Source of the DNA: Desulfovibrio piger
GTDB taxonomy: Bacteria; Desulfobacterota; Desulfovibrionia; Desulfovibrionales; Desulfovibrionaceae
Length of the DNA stretch: 64,000 bases
Assembly (NCBI RefSeq): GCF_012843875.1
Contig: NZ_JABAFY010000006.1
Span: 1-64,000 of the forward strand
Reading direction: 5' to 3'
Made by a program: the position numbers and the translations under genes. Below are positions 45,980 through 54,739 of the stretch, one piece after another. Numbering within the stretch: the stretch's first letter is position 1; each line of letters opens with the position of its first letter. Below the pieces are notes generated by a model. It was not told the DNA's origin and ran no database searches. It worked only from the letters and a program-made list of their open reading frames with translations.

Positions 45980-47881
45980 TTACATCCCCCGGGCGCGCAG
46001 CCAGAGCTGGAGCACGAGCAGCGTCCAGAGCGGCTTGCGCAGGTCGGCCTTGCCGGAGCAGTGGGCGTCCACCAGGGAGCGCACGGCCTCGGGCCGGAAC
46101 AGGCCCTGGGCACGCAGGCGCTCGGGAGCGAAAAGCTCTTCCATGAGCGGACGCATGCGCCCGCGCAGCCAGGCCGCCACGGGGATCTGGAAGCCGCGCT
46201 TGTTGCGGTGCAGGATCTCGGGCGGCAGCACGTCGGTGAAGGCCTTCTTGAGCAGGTATTTGCGCTGGAAACCGTGCAGCTTGTGCCGGATGGGCAGGCG
46301 GGCCACATATTCGGCAAAATCCTTGTCCAGGAAGGGCGCGCGCACTTCCAGCGAGTGGAGCATGGAGCAGCGGTCCACCTTGACCAGGATGTCGTCCAGC
46401 ATGAACTGGCGGGCATAGACGTGGAAGGCCCGTGCCAGGGGCGAGGGACCGGCGGGCCAGTGCTCGAACTGCTCCCGCGTGGGCGCGAAGAGGTTCTCGC
46501 GGCGCAGGAAGTCGTGGTCGGGCCGGGCCAGCAGCTCGGCCTGCATCTCGGGCGTGAAGGAGGTGAGCAGGGTCTGCACCCGTTCCCAGGCCGGGGCGTG
46601 GGCGCCGCGCAAAAAGGTCTCCACCGCCAGACGGGGATTGATGTATCCGGCCGAAGCGGGCAGGAGTCGGGTCAGGGGCTCGATGACGCCGCGGCGCAGG
46701 ATGCCGGGGATGGCGTTGTACCATTCGGCGATCTTGAAGGCGATGTAGTGCTCGTACCCGGCCCAGAGCTCGTCGGCACCGTCGCCGCCCAGGGCCACGG
46801 TGACTTTTTCGCGGGTCACGCCCGAAAGCAGCCAGGTGGGCGCCACCGAGGCGTCGGCCATGGGTACGTCCATGCGGCTGATGATGTTGGGCAGATGCTC
46901 GGCGCAGTCCTCGGCCGAGAGCACGCGCTCGTGATGGTCGGTGTTCCAGCGCTGGGCCACCACGCGGGCGTAGCGGCTCTCGTCGTAGCTGGCCTCGGTG
47001 AAGCCGATGGAAAAGGTCTTGATGGGCGTGGAAGACTGGCGGGCCATGAGACCGGCCACGATGGACGAGTCGATGCCGCCGGAGAGGAAGACCCCCAGGG
47101 GCACGTCGCTGACCATGCGGCGGCCCACGGCGCGGGTGAGCAGCTCGTGCACGTCGGCGCAGATGTCGGCCTCGGAGCGACGGTCGTCCTCATCGGCCGG
47201 GGGCAGGTCCCAGTAACGGCGGATGCTCAGGCGCCCGTCCTCCACCAGCAGCCAGTGCGAGGGCGGCAGGCTCTTGGCCTCGCGGTACATGGTGTCCGGG
47301 GTGGGCACGTATTCGTAGGCCAGGTAGCGCATGACGGCCTGCGGATCGAGAGTGAGCTCCAGCCCCGGCACGGCGGCCAGGCAGTTGAGCTCCGAGCCGA
47401 AGAACAGGCTGCCCTGCTGCAGGGTGTAGAAGAAGGGCTTTTTGCCGAAGCGGTCACGGGCGCAGAACAGGCGGCGGCGGGGAGCATCCCAGAGGGCGAA
47501 GGCGAACATGCCGTCGAAGCGCTGGAGGCAGTCCGTGCCCCAGACGCGGTAGGCCTGGAGGATGACCTCCGTATCGGAGTGGCTGCTGTGGAAGCGGGCA
47601 CCCGCCTGCAGCAGTTCCTGCCGGAGTTCGGCAAAGTTGTAGATCTCGCCGTTGAAGACGATGCAGAGCTCGCCGTCCACGTCCTGCATGGGCTGGCTGC
47701 CGCCGGAAAGGTCGATGATGGACAGGCGGCGGTGCCCCAGGCTGACGGGCCCTTCCTGCCAGATGCCGCTGCCGTCGGGGCCGCGGTAGGTGATGACGTC
47801 GGTCATGGCCCGGACATGGGCCCGGGCGTCCTCGTTCAGGGGCTGGCCGTCAAGACGGCAGATACCGGCTATTCCGCACAT
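45980..47881 (-). CDS. asnB: Asparagine synthetase (glutamine-hydrolysing)
   Basis: A cytosolic amidotransferase that uses glutamine and ATP to amidate aspartate or, in some clusters, another carboxyl group. The 633-residue protein has Cys2 as the N-terminal nucleophile (MCGIAGI), a class II glutaminase domain (about 1-210: RGPDGSGIW, GHRRLSIIDLSGG, FNGEIYNF) and the ATP-pyrophosphatase domain with PLGVFLSGGIDSS near residue 265 and GGDGADELWAGYEHY. Such AsnB paralogues often occur in exopolysaccharide or natural-product loci, which fits the glycosyltransferase and oxoamine synthase next to it. The ribosome binding site is weak. It lies 253 bases behind the glycosyltransferase gene, with a hairpin in between, so it may be a separate unit. 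Confidence 0.9.
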   Translation of the reverse strand: MCGIAGICRLDGQPLNEDARAHVRAMTDVITYRGPDGSGIWQEGPVSLGHRRLSIIDLSGGSQPMQDVDGELCIVFNGEIYNFAELRQELLQAGARFHSSHSDTEVILQAYRVWGTDCLQRFDGMFAFALWDAPRRRLFCARDRFGKKPFFYTLQQGSLFFGSELNCLAAVPGLELTLDPQAVMRYLAYEYVPTPDTMYREAKSLPPSHWLLVEDGRLSIRRYWDLPPADEDDRRSEADICADVHELLTRAVGRRMVSDVPLGVFLSGGIDSSIVAGLMARQSSTPIKTFSIGFTEASYDESRYARVVAQRWNTDHHERVLSAEDCAEHLPNIISRMDVPMADASVAPTWLLSGVTREKVTVALGGDGADELWAGYEHYIAFKIAEWYNAIPGILRRGVIEPLTRLLPASAGYINPRLAVETFLRGAHAPAWERVQTLLTSFTPEMQAELLARPDHDFLRRENLFAPTREQFEHWPAGPSPLARAFHVYARQFMLDDILVKVDRCSMLHSLEVRAPFLDKDFAEYVARLPIRHKLHGFQRKYLLKKAFTDVLPPEILHRNKRGFQIPVAAWLRGRMRPLMEELFAPERLRAQGLFRPEAVRSLVDAHCSGKADLRKPLWTLLVLQLWLRARGM

Positions 47882-48078
47882 GGCATATCCACAGGGCGTA
47901 CCGGAGGTTCAGGCCGCCGGCCGCCGGTTGCAGGTGTCGGGGAAGGGGCTCCGGCGGAAGACCGTCGCGGAGCGGGGAAAGGGGGATTGTTTGCGTTCCC
48001 GGCAGGGGCGCTGCCGGAGGGAGCGCCGCGGCTGACCACGGCAGGGCATCTTTCCGAAAGTGCCCCGGAAAAGAGGGC

Positions 48079-48124
48079 CGGGGAAGGGCCAACTTCCGTA
48101 CTGGCGGAAGGGCCCCTTCCCCGG
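48079..48124 (-). repeat. Divergent copy of the dispersed 3'-end hairpin behind the glycosyltransferase gene
   Basis: CCGGGGAAGGGCC and GGCCCCTTCCCCGG (one bulge) enclose an inner CTTCCG / CGGAAG stem, 11 bases after the stop. The C-rich tail is poorly kept (GGCCCTCTTTTCC), so this may be a decayed copy. Confidence 0.5.
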
Positions 48125-48134
48125 TGATCCCTCC

Positions 48135-49388
48135 CTAAACGTTGGGGCCGTGGGTGGTGCGCCACTGCGTGTACTGCCGGCAGTAGAGATCCTGGAGGGC
48201 CGCGATATTGGTCTCGGTATCGAACATGCGGAAGACGAGCTCGCGCCCGGTCCGGGCCATGCGCAGGGCCGCCTCGCGGTCGGAGAGCATGCGGCGGATG
48301 GCATCGGCCAGGGCGGCGGGATCGCGCTGGGGGATGAGGTAGCCGGTCTCGCCGTTGCGGATGACCTCGCCCACGCCGCAGACATCGGTGGCCACCACGG
48401 GCATGCCGCAGGAAAGGGCCTCCATGATGACGTTGGGGATGCCGTCGCGGTCGCCGTTGGTGTGCACCACGCTGGGCACCACCAGCATGTCGTGCTCTTC
48501 CATGAAGGTACGGATGCGGTCATTGGGCACGAAGCCCGGCATGTCCACCAGATCTTCCAGATGCAGGCGCTTGCGCATGTCCACCAGCTTGCGCTTCCAG
48601 TTGCCGTCGCCCACCAGGGTCAGACGCACGGGGAAGCCGTCGTCACGCAGACGGGCCATGGCCGTGAGCAGCTCGGGGAAACCCTTGGTGCGGGCAAAGC
48701 GGCCGATGGCCAGCAGGCGGTAGGGCTTCTGGAAGGGAGCGCGGCAATCCACGCGGCGGCCCAGGGTCAGGCCGTTGTAGATGACGTGCACCTTGTCCTT
48801 CTGTCCGGCGGGGCAGAAGCTCTGGAGCCAGGGCTTGTTGGCCATGTTGTTGGTGCGGATGAAGATGGCGTCGCGCGATTTTTCGGCCAGGATGCCGTCC
48901 TGCGGGTAGATGTCGCCCGCGCGGCCGGTGAAGGCGAAGGGGATGCCCGACAGGCGCGAGGCCACCCAGACGGCGGTGGCGGGCCCGTTGCCCCAGGAGG
49001 AGTGCAAAAGCTCGATGCCGTCGCGCTGGGCCTCTTCGGCCAGCAGGAAACCGGCCAGGAAACACCAGAGGTTCTCGGCATAGGCTTCCAGATTGCGCAT
49101 CTTGCGGAACAGGCCGCGGCGCATCAGGGTCTTGACGGTCTCGCGGTCGCGTTTCCAGGCACGCCAGAAGGCCTTGAGCAGGCGCAGGGTCGCCACGGAG
49201 CCGAAGCGTTTGATGGGCCCGGCGTAATTCTTCATCTCGTCGCTGCAACCGCGCAGCTTCTCACCGTACATGGTGTAGACGCGGATATCCATGCCGCGCT
49301 GGACCAGCTGCTGGATCTCACGGAAGACGAAGGTCTCGGAGGAGAGGGGGAACCAGAGCAGCACATAGGCCATACGGGGGGACAGCAT
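48135..49388 (-). CDS. GT4-family glycosyltransferase
   Basis: A 417-residue cytosolic or membrane-associated glycosyltransferase of the GT-B fold. The N-terminus LLWFPLSSETFVFREIQQL is typical of WcaL/AmsK-like GT4 enzymes. LLAIGRFARTKGFPELL and LTLVGDG are the nucleotide-sugar domain entries, and DRDGIPNVIMEALSCGMPVV then TDVCGVGEVI contains the E-x7-E type motif of retaining GT4 enzymes. The acceptor is unknown; the neighbours suggest an exported lipid or polysaccharide. The ATG at 49388 follows GAGGTCCCT; a second Met at residue 6 has no such site. A strong terminator lies just upstream, so it may have its own weak promoter or depend on read-through from the oxoamine synthase gene. Confidence 0.85.
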   Translation of the reverse strand: MLSPRMAYVLLWFPLSSETFVFREIQQLVQRGMDIRVYTMYGEKLRGCSDEMKNYAGPIKRFGSVATLRLLKAFWRAWKRDRETVKTLMRRGLFRKMRNLEAYAENLWCFLAGFLLAEEAQRDGIELLHSSWGNGPATAVWVASRLSGIPFAFTGRAGDIYPQDGILAEKSRDAIFIRTNNMANKPWLQSFCPAGQKDKVHVIYNGLTLGRRVDCRAPFQKPYRLLAIGRFARTKGFPELLTAMARLRDDGFPVRLTLVGDGNWKRKLVDMRKRLHLEDLVDMPGFVPNDRIRTFMEEHDMLVVPSVVHTNGDRDGIPNVIMEALSCGMPVVATDVCGVGEVIRNGETGYLIPQRDPAALADAIRRMLSDREAALRMARTGRELVFRMFDTETNIAALQDLYCRQYTQWRTTHGPNV

Positions 49389-49420
49389 AGGGACCTCGGA
49401 TGGGCAGGATGTTGGGGAAG

Positions 49421-49450
49421 AAAAAAAAGGCCGGGCAGGGTGCCCGGCCT
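49421..49450 (-). terminator. Intrinsic terminator behind the oxoamine synthase gene
   Basis: AGGCCGGGCA and TGCCCGGCCT form a 10-bp stem with a 3-base loop and run into eight T residues on the minus strand, 16 bases after the stop. It separates the oxoamine synthase from the glycosyltransferase gene. Confidence 0.9.
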
Positions 49451-49466
49451 CGTGCTGTGCGACAGA

Positions 49467-50756
49467 CTAGGCGTTCTGTTCGTCCTGGTGCTCGCGGCGG
49501 AATTTCTCCACGATCTCCCGGGCCACGGGGATCTCTTCGACCACGGTGTCGATGGTCTTGCGGATCTGTTCTTCCGTGTGGGAGGCGGAAAGGAAGAAGC
49601 GCAGGCGGGCGGCGCCTTCCTTTACGGCGGGGAAGGTGATGGGCATCACATAGATGCCGCGGGCAAAGAGGCGGGTGGCCAGGAAGCCGCTGACCATGGA
49701 GTCGCCCACCATGATGGGCACGATGGCGTAGCCCTGGGCGGCGCCGGTATCCAGGCCCTTTTCCTGGGCGTAGTTGAGGAAGAACTGGGAGATCTTCTGC
49801 AGCTTGTGCACGCGCTCGGGCTCACGCTGCATGAGTTCCAGGGCCTTGTGGCAGGCAGCGGCCACGATGGGAGGCATGCCCACGCTGAAGACGAAGCCCG
49901 GGGAACCGTACTTGAGGTATTCCACCAGCTCCTTGCGACCGGCGATGAAACCGCCGCAACCGCACATGGCCTTGCTGAGGGTGCTCATCCACATGTCCAC
50001 TTCGTTGGCGTCGATGCCGAAGTATTCGTGCACGCCGCGGCCGGTGGCGCCCAGCACACCAAAGGAGTGGGCCTCGTCCACCAGCAGCATGCAGTCGTAC
50101 TTCTTCTTCAGCTCGATGATGCGCGGCAGGTCGGGGATGTTGCCGTCCATGCTGAACAGGCCTTCGGTGACGATGCAGGCGCGCTTGTGCTTGCCGCGGT
50201 GCTCCTTGAGCATCTTCTCCAGGGCATCGCAGTCGTTGTGCTCGTAGGAGTAGCGGTCGGCGCCGGAAAGGCGGGCGCCCTGCATCAGGGAGTTGTGGGC
50301 GAGACCGTCATAGAAGATGGCGTCGCGGTGACCGAAAAGGAAACCCAGGGTGGAGACGTTGGTGGCGTGGCCGCTCACATAGGCGATGCAGTCCTCGACA
50401 CCGTAGAAGTCGGCCAGGGCGCGCTCGAGCTGGCGATGGGGCGGACGTTCGCCGCCCACCAGGCGGCTGGCGCCGGCGGAGCTGCCGAAGACCTTGGCGG
50501 CTCCGGTGACGGCTTCGGTGATCTCGGGATGGGTATTGAGGTCCAGATAGTCGTAGGTGGAGAAGTTGATGTACTCCTTGCCATTGATCACCGTGGTGGC
50601 CTTAGCCGCCCGCTCGTGGCACAGGAAGAGCGGGTTTTCCATGCCCATCTTGGCACCCATTTCCACCATGCGCTCAAACGACAGTTTGGAGCGCAACCGT
50701 GTGAAACTGCTGGTGCCGCTCTCCTGGGCGTTCTGGCTGGAGTGGTTTTCTTTCAT
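49467..50756 (-). CDS. Alpha-oxoamine synthase (BioF/SPT-like PLP enzyme)
   Basis: A 429-residue PLP-dependent enzyme that joins an acyl thioester to an amino acid with loss of CO2. It has the family anatomy: INFSTYDYLDLNTHPEI, SSAGASRLVGGERPPHRQLE, DGLAHNSLMQGARLS (stacking His), DEAHSFGVLGATGRG, the PLP lysine Lys262 in STLSKAMCGCGG, and the C-terminal RLRFFLSASHTEEQI. The ASRLVGGERPxHRxLE stretch is typical of copies found in polyketide or sphingolipid-type loci rather than of BioF or glycine acetyltransferase (Kbl). The adjacent divergent gene encodes AT and ACP domains that could supply the acyl donor; this is inference. The ATG follows GAGGATCCGGA. No bio genes lie nearby, so biotin synthesis is unlikely. 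Confidence 0.88.
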   Translation of the reverse strand: MKENHSSQNAQESGTSSFTRLRSKLSFERMVEMGAKMGMENPLFLCHERAAKATTVINGKEYINFSTYDYLDLNTHPEITEAVTGAAKVFGSSAGASRLVGGERPPHRQLERALADFYGVEDCIAYVSGHATNVSTLGFLFGHRDAIFYDGLAHNSLMQGARLSGADRYSYEHNDCDALEKMLKEHRGKHKRACIVTEGLFSMDGNIPDLPRIIELKKKYDCMLLVDEAHSFGVLGATGRGVHEYFGIDANEVDMWMSTLSKAMCGCGGFIAGRKELVEYLKYGSPGFVFSVGMPPIVAAACHKALELMQREPERVHKLQKISQFFLNYAQEKGLDTGAAQGYAIVPIMVGDSMVSGFLATRLFARGIYVMPITFPAVKEGAARLRFFLSASHTEEQIRKTIDTVVEEIPVAREIVEKFRREHQDEQNA

Positions 50757-50784
50757 TCCGGATCCTCTCAGATATAGTATAAAA

Positions 50785-50810
50785 ACCGTACGTTACAGGT
50801 GACGTACAGT
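50785..50810. promoter_or_regulatory. Inverted repeat in the divergent promoter region of the lipid/polyketide locus
   Basis: ACCGTACGT-TACAGGTG-ACGTACAGT has 9-base arms with one mismatch. It lies just upstream of a TATACT box (-10-like) for the oxoamine synthase gene on the minus strand (TTTTTATACTATATC), so it is a likely operator between the two divergent units. Confidence 0.5.
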
Positions 50811-51054
50811 AAACGTTCCGGGCAAACTGCCCGTAAAAATTGTTTTTAACGGCTAACCATATCCCAAGAGTTCCACCAAGGCAAGCGAGAAAGCCTCGCG
50901 GTTGGCGCGGGCTGGACAAGCGGCCTGAGATGGCCTAAAATTTGCTTTTAACATTGTGATAGAATGGCCGCGGCTCCCTTGGGCAGCGGGCTGTACATAC
51001 CGGACCCCTCCGGGTCCCTTACCCGCCGGTGGCGGTATTCCCGGTATCCTTACG

Positions 51055-54000
51055 ATGCAACGACCCGAATCTTGCGGAGCGTCTGCGGCTCTCGAACTTT
51101 GGCCCCTTGCCGGGCGCGAGGGCGCCGACAGCGGCGAGTCCTGCCGCCTGCTCCTCGAAGAAGCTTCCCGCCTGCCCCAGCTCCGGGGCAAGGCCCCCCG
51201 TCTCGTCCTCAGTCCCGCCGGCAGCGGGCAGGCCACGGCCGCCGCGCTCGACATGCTCCGTCCTCTGGCTGTCGGGCTTTGGCCCGGTCTTGAGCCCGAG
51301 GCCCTTCCGGCTGTCCCCGGTCCCGGCGATCTGGCCCGGCTGGCCGGTGGAGACCGTCCTGTCCTGCTCCTCCAGCCCCGCCCCGAAGGCCCCTGGGAAG
51401 GCATGCTGCTTGCCCGCAAGGATGACGTGGCGGCTCCTGCGCCGGAGGCTGCCGTGGTGAGCATGCCCGACATGCCCGCATCGTCCTGTGAGCCCGGAGA
51501 AGGGGAGATCGCCTGTGACGGCGTGCGCTTCGCCGACCTGCCGCACGGCGGGGCCATCTGGCACGCAGGCTCCGTGGTGCCCGCCTGGCGTCAGGAACTG
51601 CTGGCCCTCGGGGCCCGTCCCGATGCCGCGGCCCTCGAAGCCATGGGACAGCGGGGCATCTGGCTGCATCCGCAGGGCGACGTGCCGCCGCTGGCCGTCA
51701 TGTGCTGCGGGCAGGGGGCCGTCTGGCCCGGCATGGGCCGCGAGCTCTACGACCACTTCCCGGCGGCCCGGGCCGCCATGGACCGCATCGCCCGCGCCGC
51801 CGACTGGGACGTGCTGGCCCTGCTGGACGAGACCGATGTGGAAAAGATCGGCCTGACCCGCTGGCAGCAGCCCTACCTCTTTTTGCTGGAATACGCCCAG
51901 TGGAGCCACCTGGCCTCGCTGGGACTGCGGCCTTCCCTCATTTGCGGGCACAGCCTGGGCGAGCTCATCGCCCTGTGCCTGGCCGGCGTCTACGAACCGG
52001 AAGTGGCCTGGTACATCCTGGACACCCGTTCCACCCACATGGCCGAACTGGAGGCCCGCGCCACCCGCGAGACCGGCATGATGGCCGTGCCCGCCGAGGC
52101 CTCGGTCATCGAAGAGGCCCGCAAGACCTGGCCCCAGCTCTACGTCTCCAATTACAACTCCCCGCGCCAGTTCATCATCAGCGGCCCCCGCGACGTGCTG
52201 CTGGAGGCCCGCAAGAGCCTGCGCAAACGCCGCATCCCGGCCATCATGCTCAACGTGAGCCTGGCTTTCCATCACCCCAGCATGCGCGTGCTGCGCGATA
52301 TGTCCCTGCGCCGCCTCAATGCCTTGGCCATGCAGGCGCCGCAGATCCCCATGCTCAGCTGCATCACCACGCGCCCCTATCCCGACGACCAGCCCGGCAT
52401 CTGCGAGCACATCGGCGACCTGGACGAGAATTCCGTGCGCTGGGTGGAATGCGTGCAGGCCATGTGGCAGCGCGACGGCATCCGGCATTTCGTGGAAGTG
52501 GGTCCGCAGGATACCCTGTGCGGTCTGGTGAACGACATCGAGCCGCAGGCCCTGTGCCTGGCTGCCGGCCGCAAAGGCAAGGAAGCCGAAGGCATGCGCC
52601 AGACCTGCGCGCGCCTCTATGCCCTTGGCCATCTGACGCATGACGGCGTGGCGCGGCACCGGCAGCGCTGGCTGGATGCGGCCCCCGCTCCGGCCGCCTC
52701 TGCGGAGGCCCCTGCCGCCCCGGCGGCGCGCGCGGCTGCTCCGGCCAGGGACGAGCTGCCCGAGGCCGCCCGCAAGGTACTGGAGATCCTGGCCGCTGCC
52801 TGCGGTCGTGACGCGGATTCCCTGAAGCCGGAGATGGATCTGCGCTATGACCTGGCCCTGCGGTCCAGCCGCTTCCCGCTCATCGTGCAGGAAGTGGAGG
52901 AAGAGCTGGGCATCAGCGTGGATTTCGAGGCCCTGCTGCACGTGGCCACCGTGGGCGACCTGCTGCGCGTGCTGGCCAGCCTTGCCCCGGCGGAGAGGAA
53001 GCCCGGAGAGGTCGCTCCCCTGAGCGCGCCGCAGCACGGCTCCGGTGAAGATCTGCCGCCCCTGTGCTGCTTCGATCTGGGCTGCTGCGACGAAGACGGC
53101 CGGCCGTTGCCTCTGGTCCTCGATCCGGCCGCCCGGGGCATGGGTGCCCACGCCGGTGACGTGCTGGCTGTCTGGGGGCCCGATGCCCAGGCATTGCCTC
53201 TGGCCGAGCTGCTGGGGGCGCTGGCCCCCCTGGGCATGACCTTTGCCCTGCCTGATGCCGCGCTGGAAGATTGTCTGTCGCTGGAGCAACTGGGCGGCCA
53301 CCTGTACGGCCTGCCCGCGCTGACGGCCCTCACGGCCCTGCCCGAGACCGTGCATCGTGCCTGCGGGCGCCTGGACGGCATCCTGCTGTGCGCGCCCGCG
53401 GACAGGGCGCTGGCCGCTGACGAGATGGAAGCGCTGTGCCGCTCGGCCAAAGCCTGCGGTGTGCGCTATGTCTATGCCCTGCGCTGGCTGCATGCCGGTG
53501 ATGCGGCCCATGCGGCCCCCTGGCAGGAAGCCGGTGAAGCGGCCGCCCGTGAGCTGGACCTGCCCTGGCGGGTGGTCTGCGTGGACGACGGCGGACGGCC
53601 TCCCATCCCCCGCGAACTGGGCGACCTGCTGGCCCGTGCCCTGACGCACGGGACGTCCGACAGGGTGCTCTGGCGGCGCGCCCCGGCCGATGCCCCCGTC
53701 CGTGACTGGCAGTGGCTGGAGCGGCCCGAGCTCTTCCCCCGTGTGTTTTCCGCCGCTGTGGCGCACGAGGCCATGCCCTGGCCAGAAGCCGCCCGGGCTT
53801 CTTCCCGCCAGATGCTCGCCTGCGCGCAGTTCTCCCGCTATGCCGATCCGCGTCTTGCCGGGCATGGTGCCCTGCCGCAGGACGGCCAGCCCTGGCTGCC
53901 CCTGAGCGAACTGCTTCAGACCATGCTGGAGAGCGGTCGTTTGCAGCTGCCGTGGCTGGAACCCACCGGGTTCTCCGACCTGCGCTTTGCCGCGCCCCTG

Positions 54001-54717
54001 CCCCTGCCCGAGGCCGTGACCCGGGAGTGCCGCATCACGGCCCGTTCCCAGTCCTGGCTGCTGCAGGACGGCGTGATGACGCGCATGTGCCATGTGCGCC
54101 TGCAAAGCCGGGATCTGGCCCCGAACCTGCGGCGCATCAACCATTTTTCGCCTCTGGCACGGGGCATGGTCTTCCTGGCCGCTGCCGCGGGGAGCCTGCC
54201 GCCCCTGTGGGACGGCGAGATGGCCGTTACCGGCCCTGATCTGCCTCTGGAAGACTTCTACGCGGGCTGCGGTATGGCGGAAGGCTGGCGACTGCTGGAA
54301 GAGCTGGCTCCGGCGGGCGATGACCTGTGGCAGGGCCGCTTCGACGGCATGGCGCAAGGCATTGCCCCGGCTGGCAAATCCGGCTATTGTAGCTTGCTGT
54401 CCGCTGTGGACGCCATTTTGCAGGCAGCCTGCCGTATCATGGAAGAGACCGTCCCCCGGGCGGAGCTTGCCGGAGGACGTCTGCTCTGGCCGCAGGGCTG
54501 GCGTCTGAGCGGCATCGGCTTCATCCGTTTCGCGGACACTGGGCTGCTGTGCGGTGCCCGGATGCCCTGGCGCATCCAGTTGCGCCGCGGCTGGGACGAT
54601 GAACGTCTGCAGCGCTATGACGCCCAGGTCGTGGATGCGGACGGCCGGGTGCTGCTGACATTGCACCAGATGGAATTTGAAAAGGATGTCCGGCCGCAGG
54701 AAGGCGCCGGTGCCTAA
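51055..54717 (+). CDS. Ketosynthase-less polyketide synthase-type protein (AT-ACP-linker-DH)
   Basis: A 1220-residue multidomain protein. Residues 1-210 resemble a KS-AT linker but hold no ketosynthase. Residues about 214-520 are an acyltransferase: GQGAVWPGMG, Ser300 in GHSLGE, His406 in SLAFHHPSM. An acyl carrier domain (about 565-650) has its phosphopantetheine serine at 604 or 605 (DLALRSSRFP). The next 230 residues look like a reduced Rossmann (KR-like) region without a glycine-rich loop. The C-terminus is a double hot-dog dehydratase with His937 (DPRLAGHG) and Asp1119 (SAVDAILQ). A partner KS must act in trans. The start is uncertain: the ATG at 51055 begins the first protein-like stretch but lacks a clear ribosome binding site, and a GTG at 50956 is alternative. 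It heads the export operon. Confidence 0.82.
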   Translation: MQRPESCGASAALELWPLAGREGADSGESCRLLLEEASRLPQLRGKAPRLVLSPAGSGQATAAALDMLRPLAVGLWPGLEPEALPAVPGPGDLARLAGGDRPVLLLQPRPEGPWEGMLLARKDDVAAPAPEAAVVSMPDMPASSCEPGEGEIACDGVRFADLPHGGAIWHAGSVVPAWRQELLALGARPDAAALEAMGQRGIWLHPQGDVPPLAVMCCGQGAVWPGMGRELYDHFPAARAAMDRIARAADWDVLALLDETDVEKIGLTRWQQPYLFLLEYAQWSHLASLGLRPSLICGHSLGELIALCLAGVYEPEVAWYILDTRSTHMAELEARATRETGMMAVPAEASVIEEARKTWPQLYVSNYNSPRQFIISGPRDVLLEARKSLRKRRIPAIMLNVSLAFHHPSMRVLRDMSLRRLNALAMQAPQIPMLSCITTRPYPDDQPGICEHIGDLDENSVRWVECVQAMWQRDGIRHFVEVGPQDTLCGLVNDIEPQALCLAAGRKGKEAEGMRQTCARLYALGHLTHDGVARHRQRWLDAAPAPAASAEAPAAPAARAAAPARDELPEAARKVLEILAAACGRDADSLKPEMDLRYDLALRSSRFPLIVQEVEEELGISVDFEALLHVATVGDLLRVLASLAPAERKPGEVAPLSAPQHGSGEDLPPLCCFDLGCCDEDGRPLPLVLDPAARGMGAHAGDVLAVWGPDAQALPLAELLGALAPLGMTFALPDAALEDCLSLEQLGGHLYGLPALTALTALPETVHRACGRLDGILLCAPADRALAADEMEALCRSAKACGVRYVYALRWLHAGDAAHAAPWQEAGEAAARELDLPWRVVCVDDGGRPPIPRELGDLLARALTHGTSDRVLWRRAPADAPVRDWQWLERPELFPRVFSAAVAHEAMPWPEAARASSRQMLACAQFSRYADPRLAGHGALPQDGQPWLPLSELLQTMLESGRLQLPWLEPTGFSDLRFAAPLPLPEAVTRECRITARSQSWLLQDGVMTRMCHVRLQSRDLAPNLRRINHFSPLARGMVFLAAAAGSLPPLWDGEMAVTGPDLPLEDFYAGCGMAEGWRLLEELAPAGDDLWQGRFDGMAQGIAPAGKSGYCSLLSAVDAILQAACRIMEETVPRAELAGGRLLWPQGWRLSGIGFIRFADTGLLCGARMPWRIQLRRGWDDERLQRYDAQVVDADGRVLLTLHQMEFEKDVRPQEGAGA

Positions 54718-54739
54718 TATTTGTCGCAAGGGAATGACC

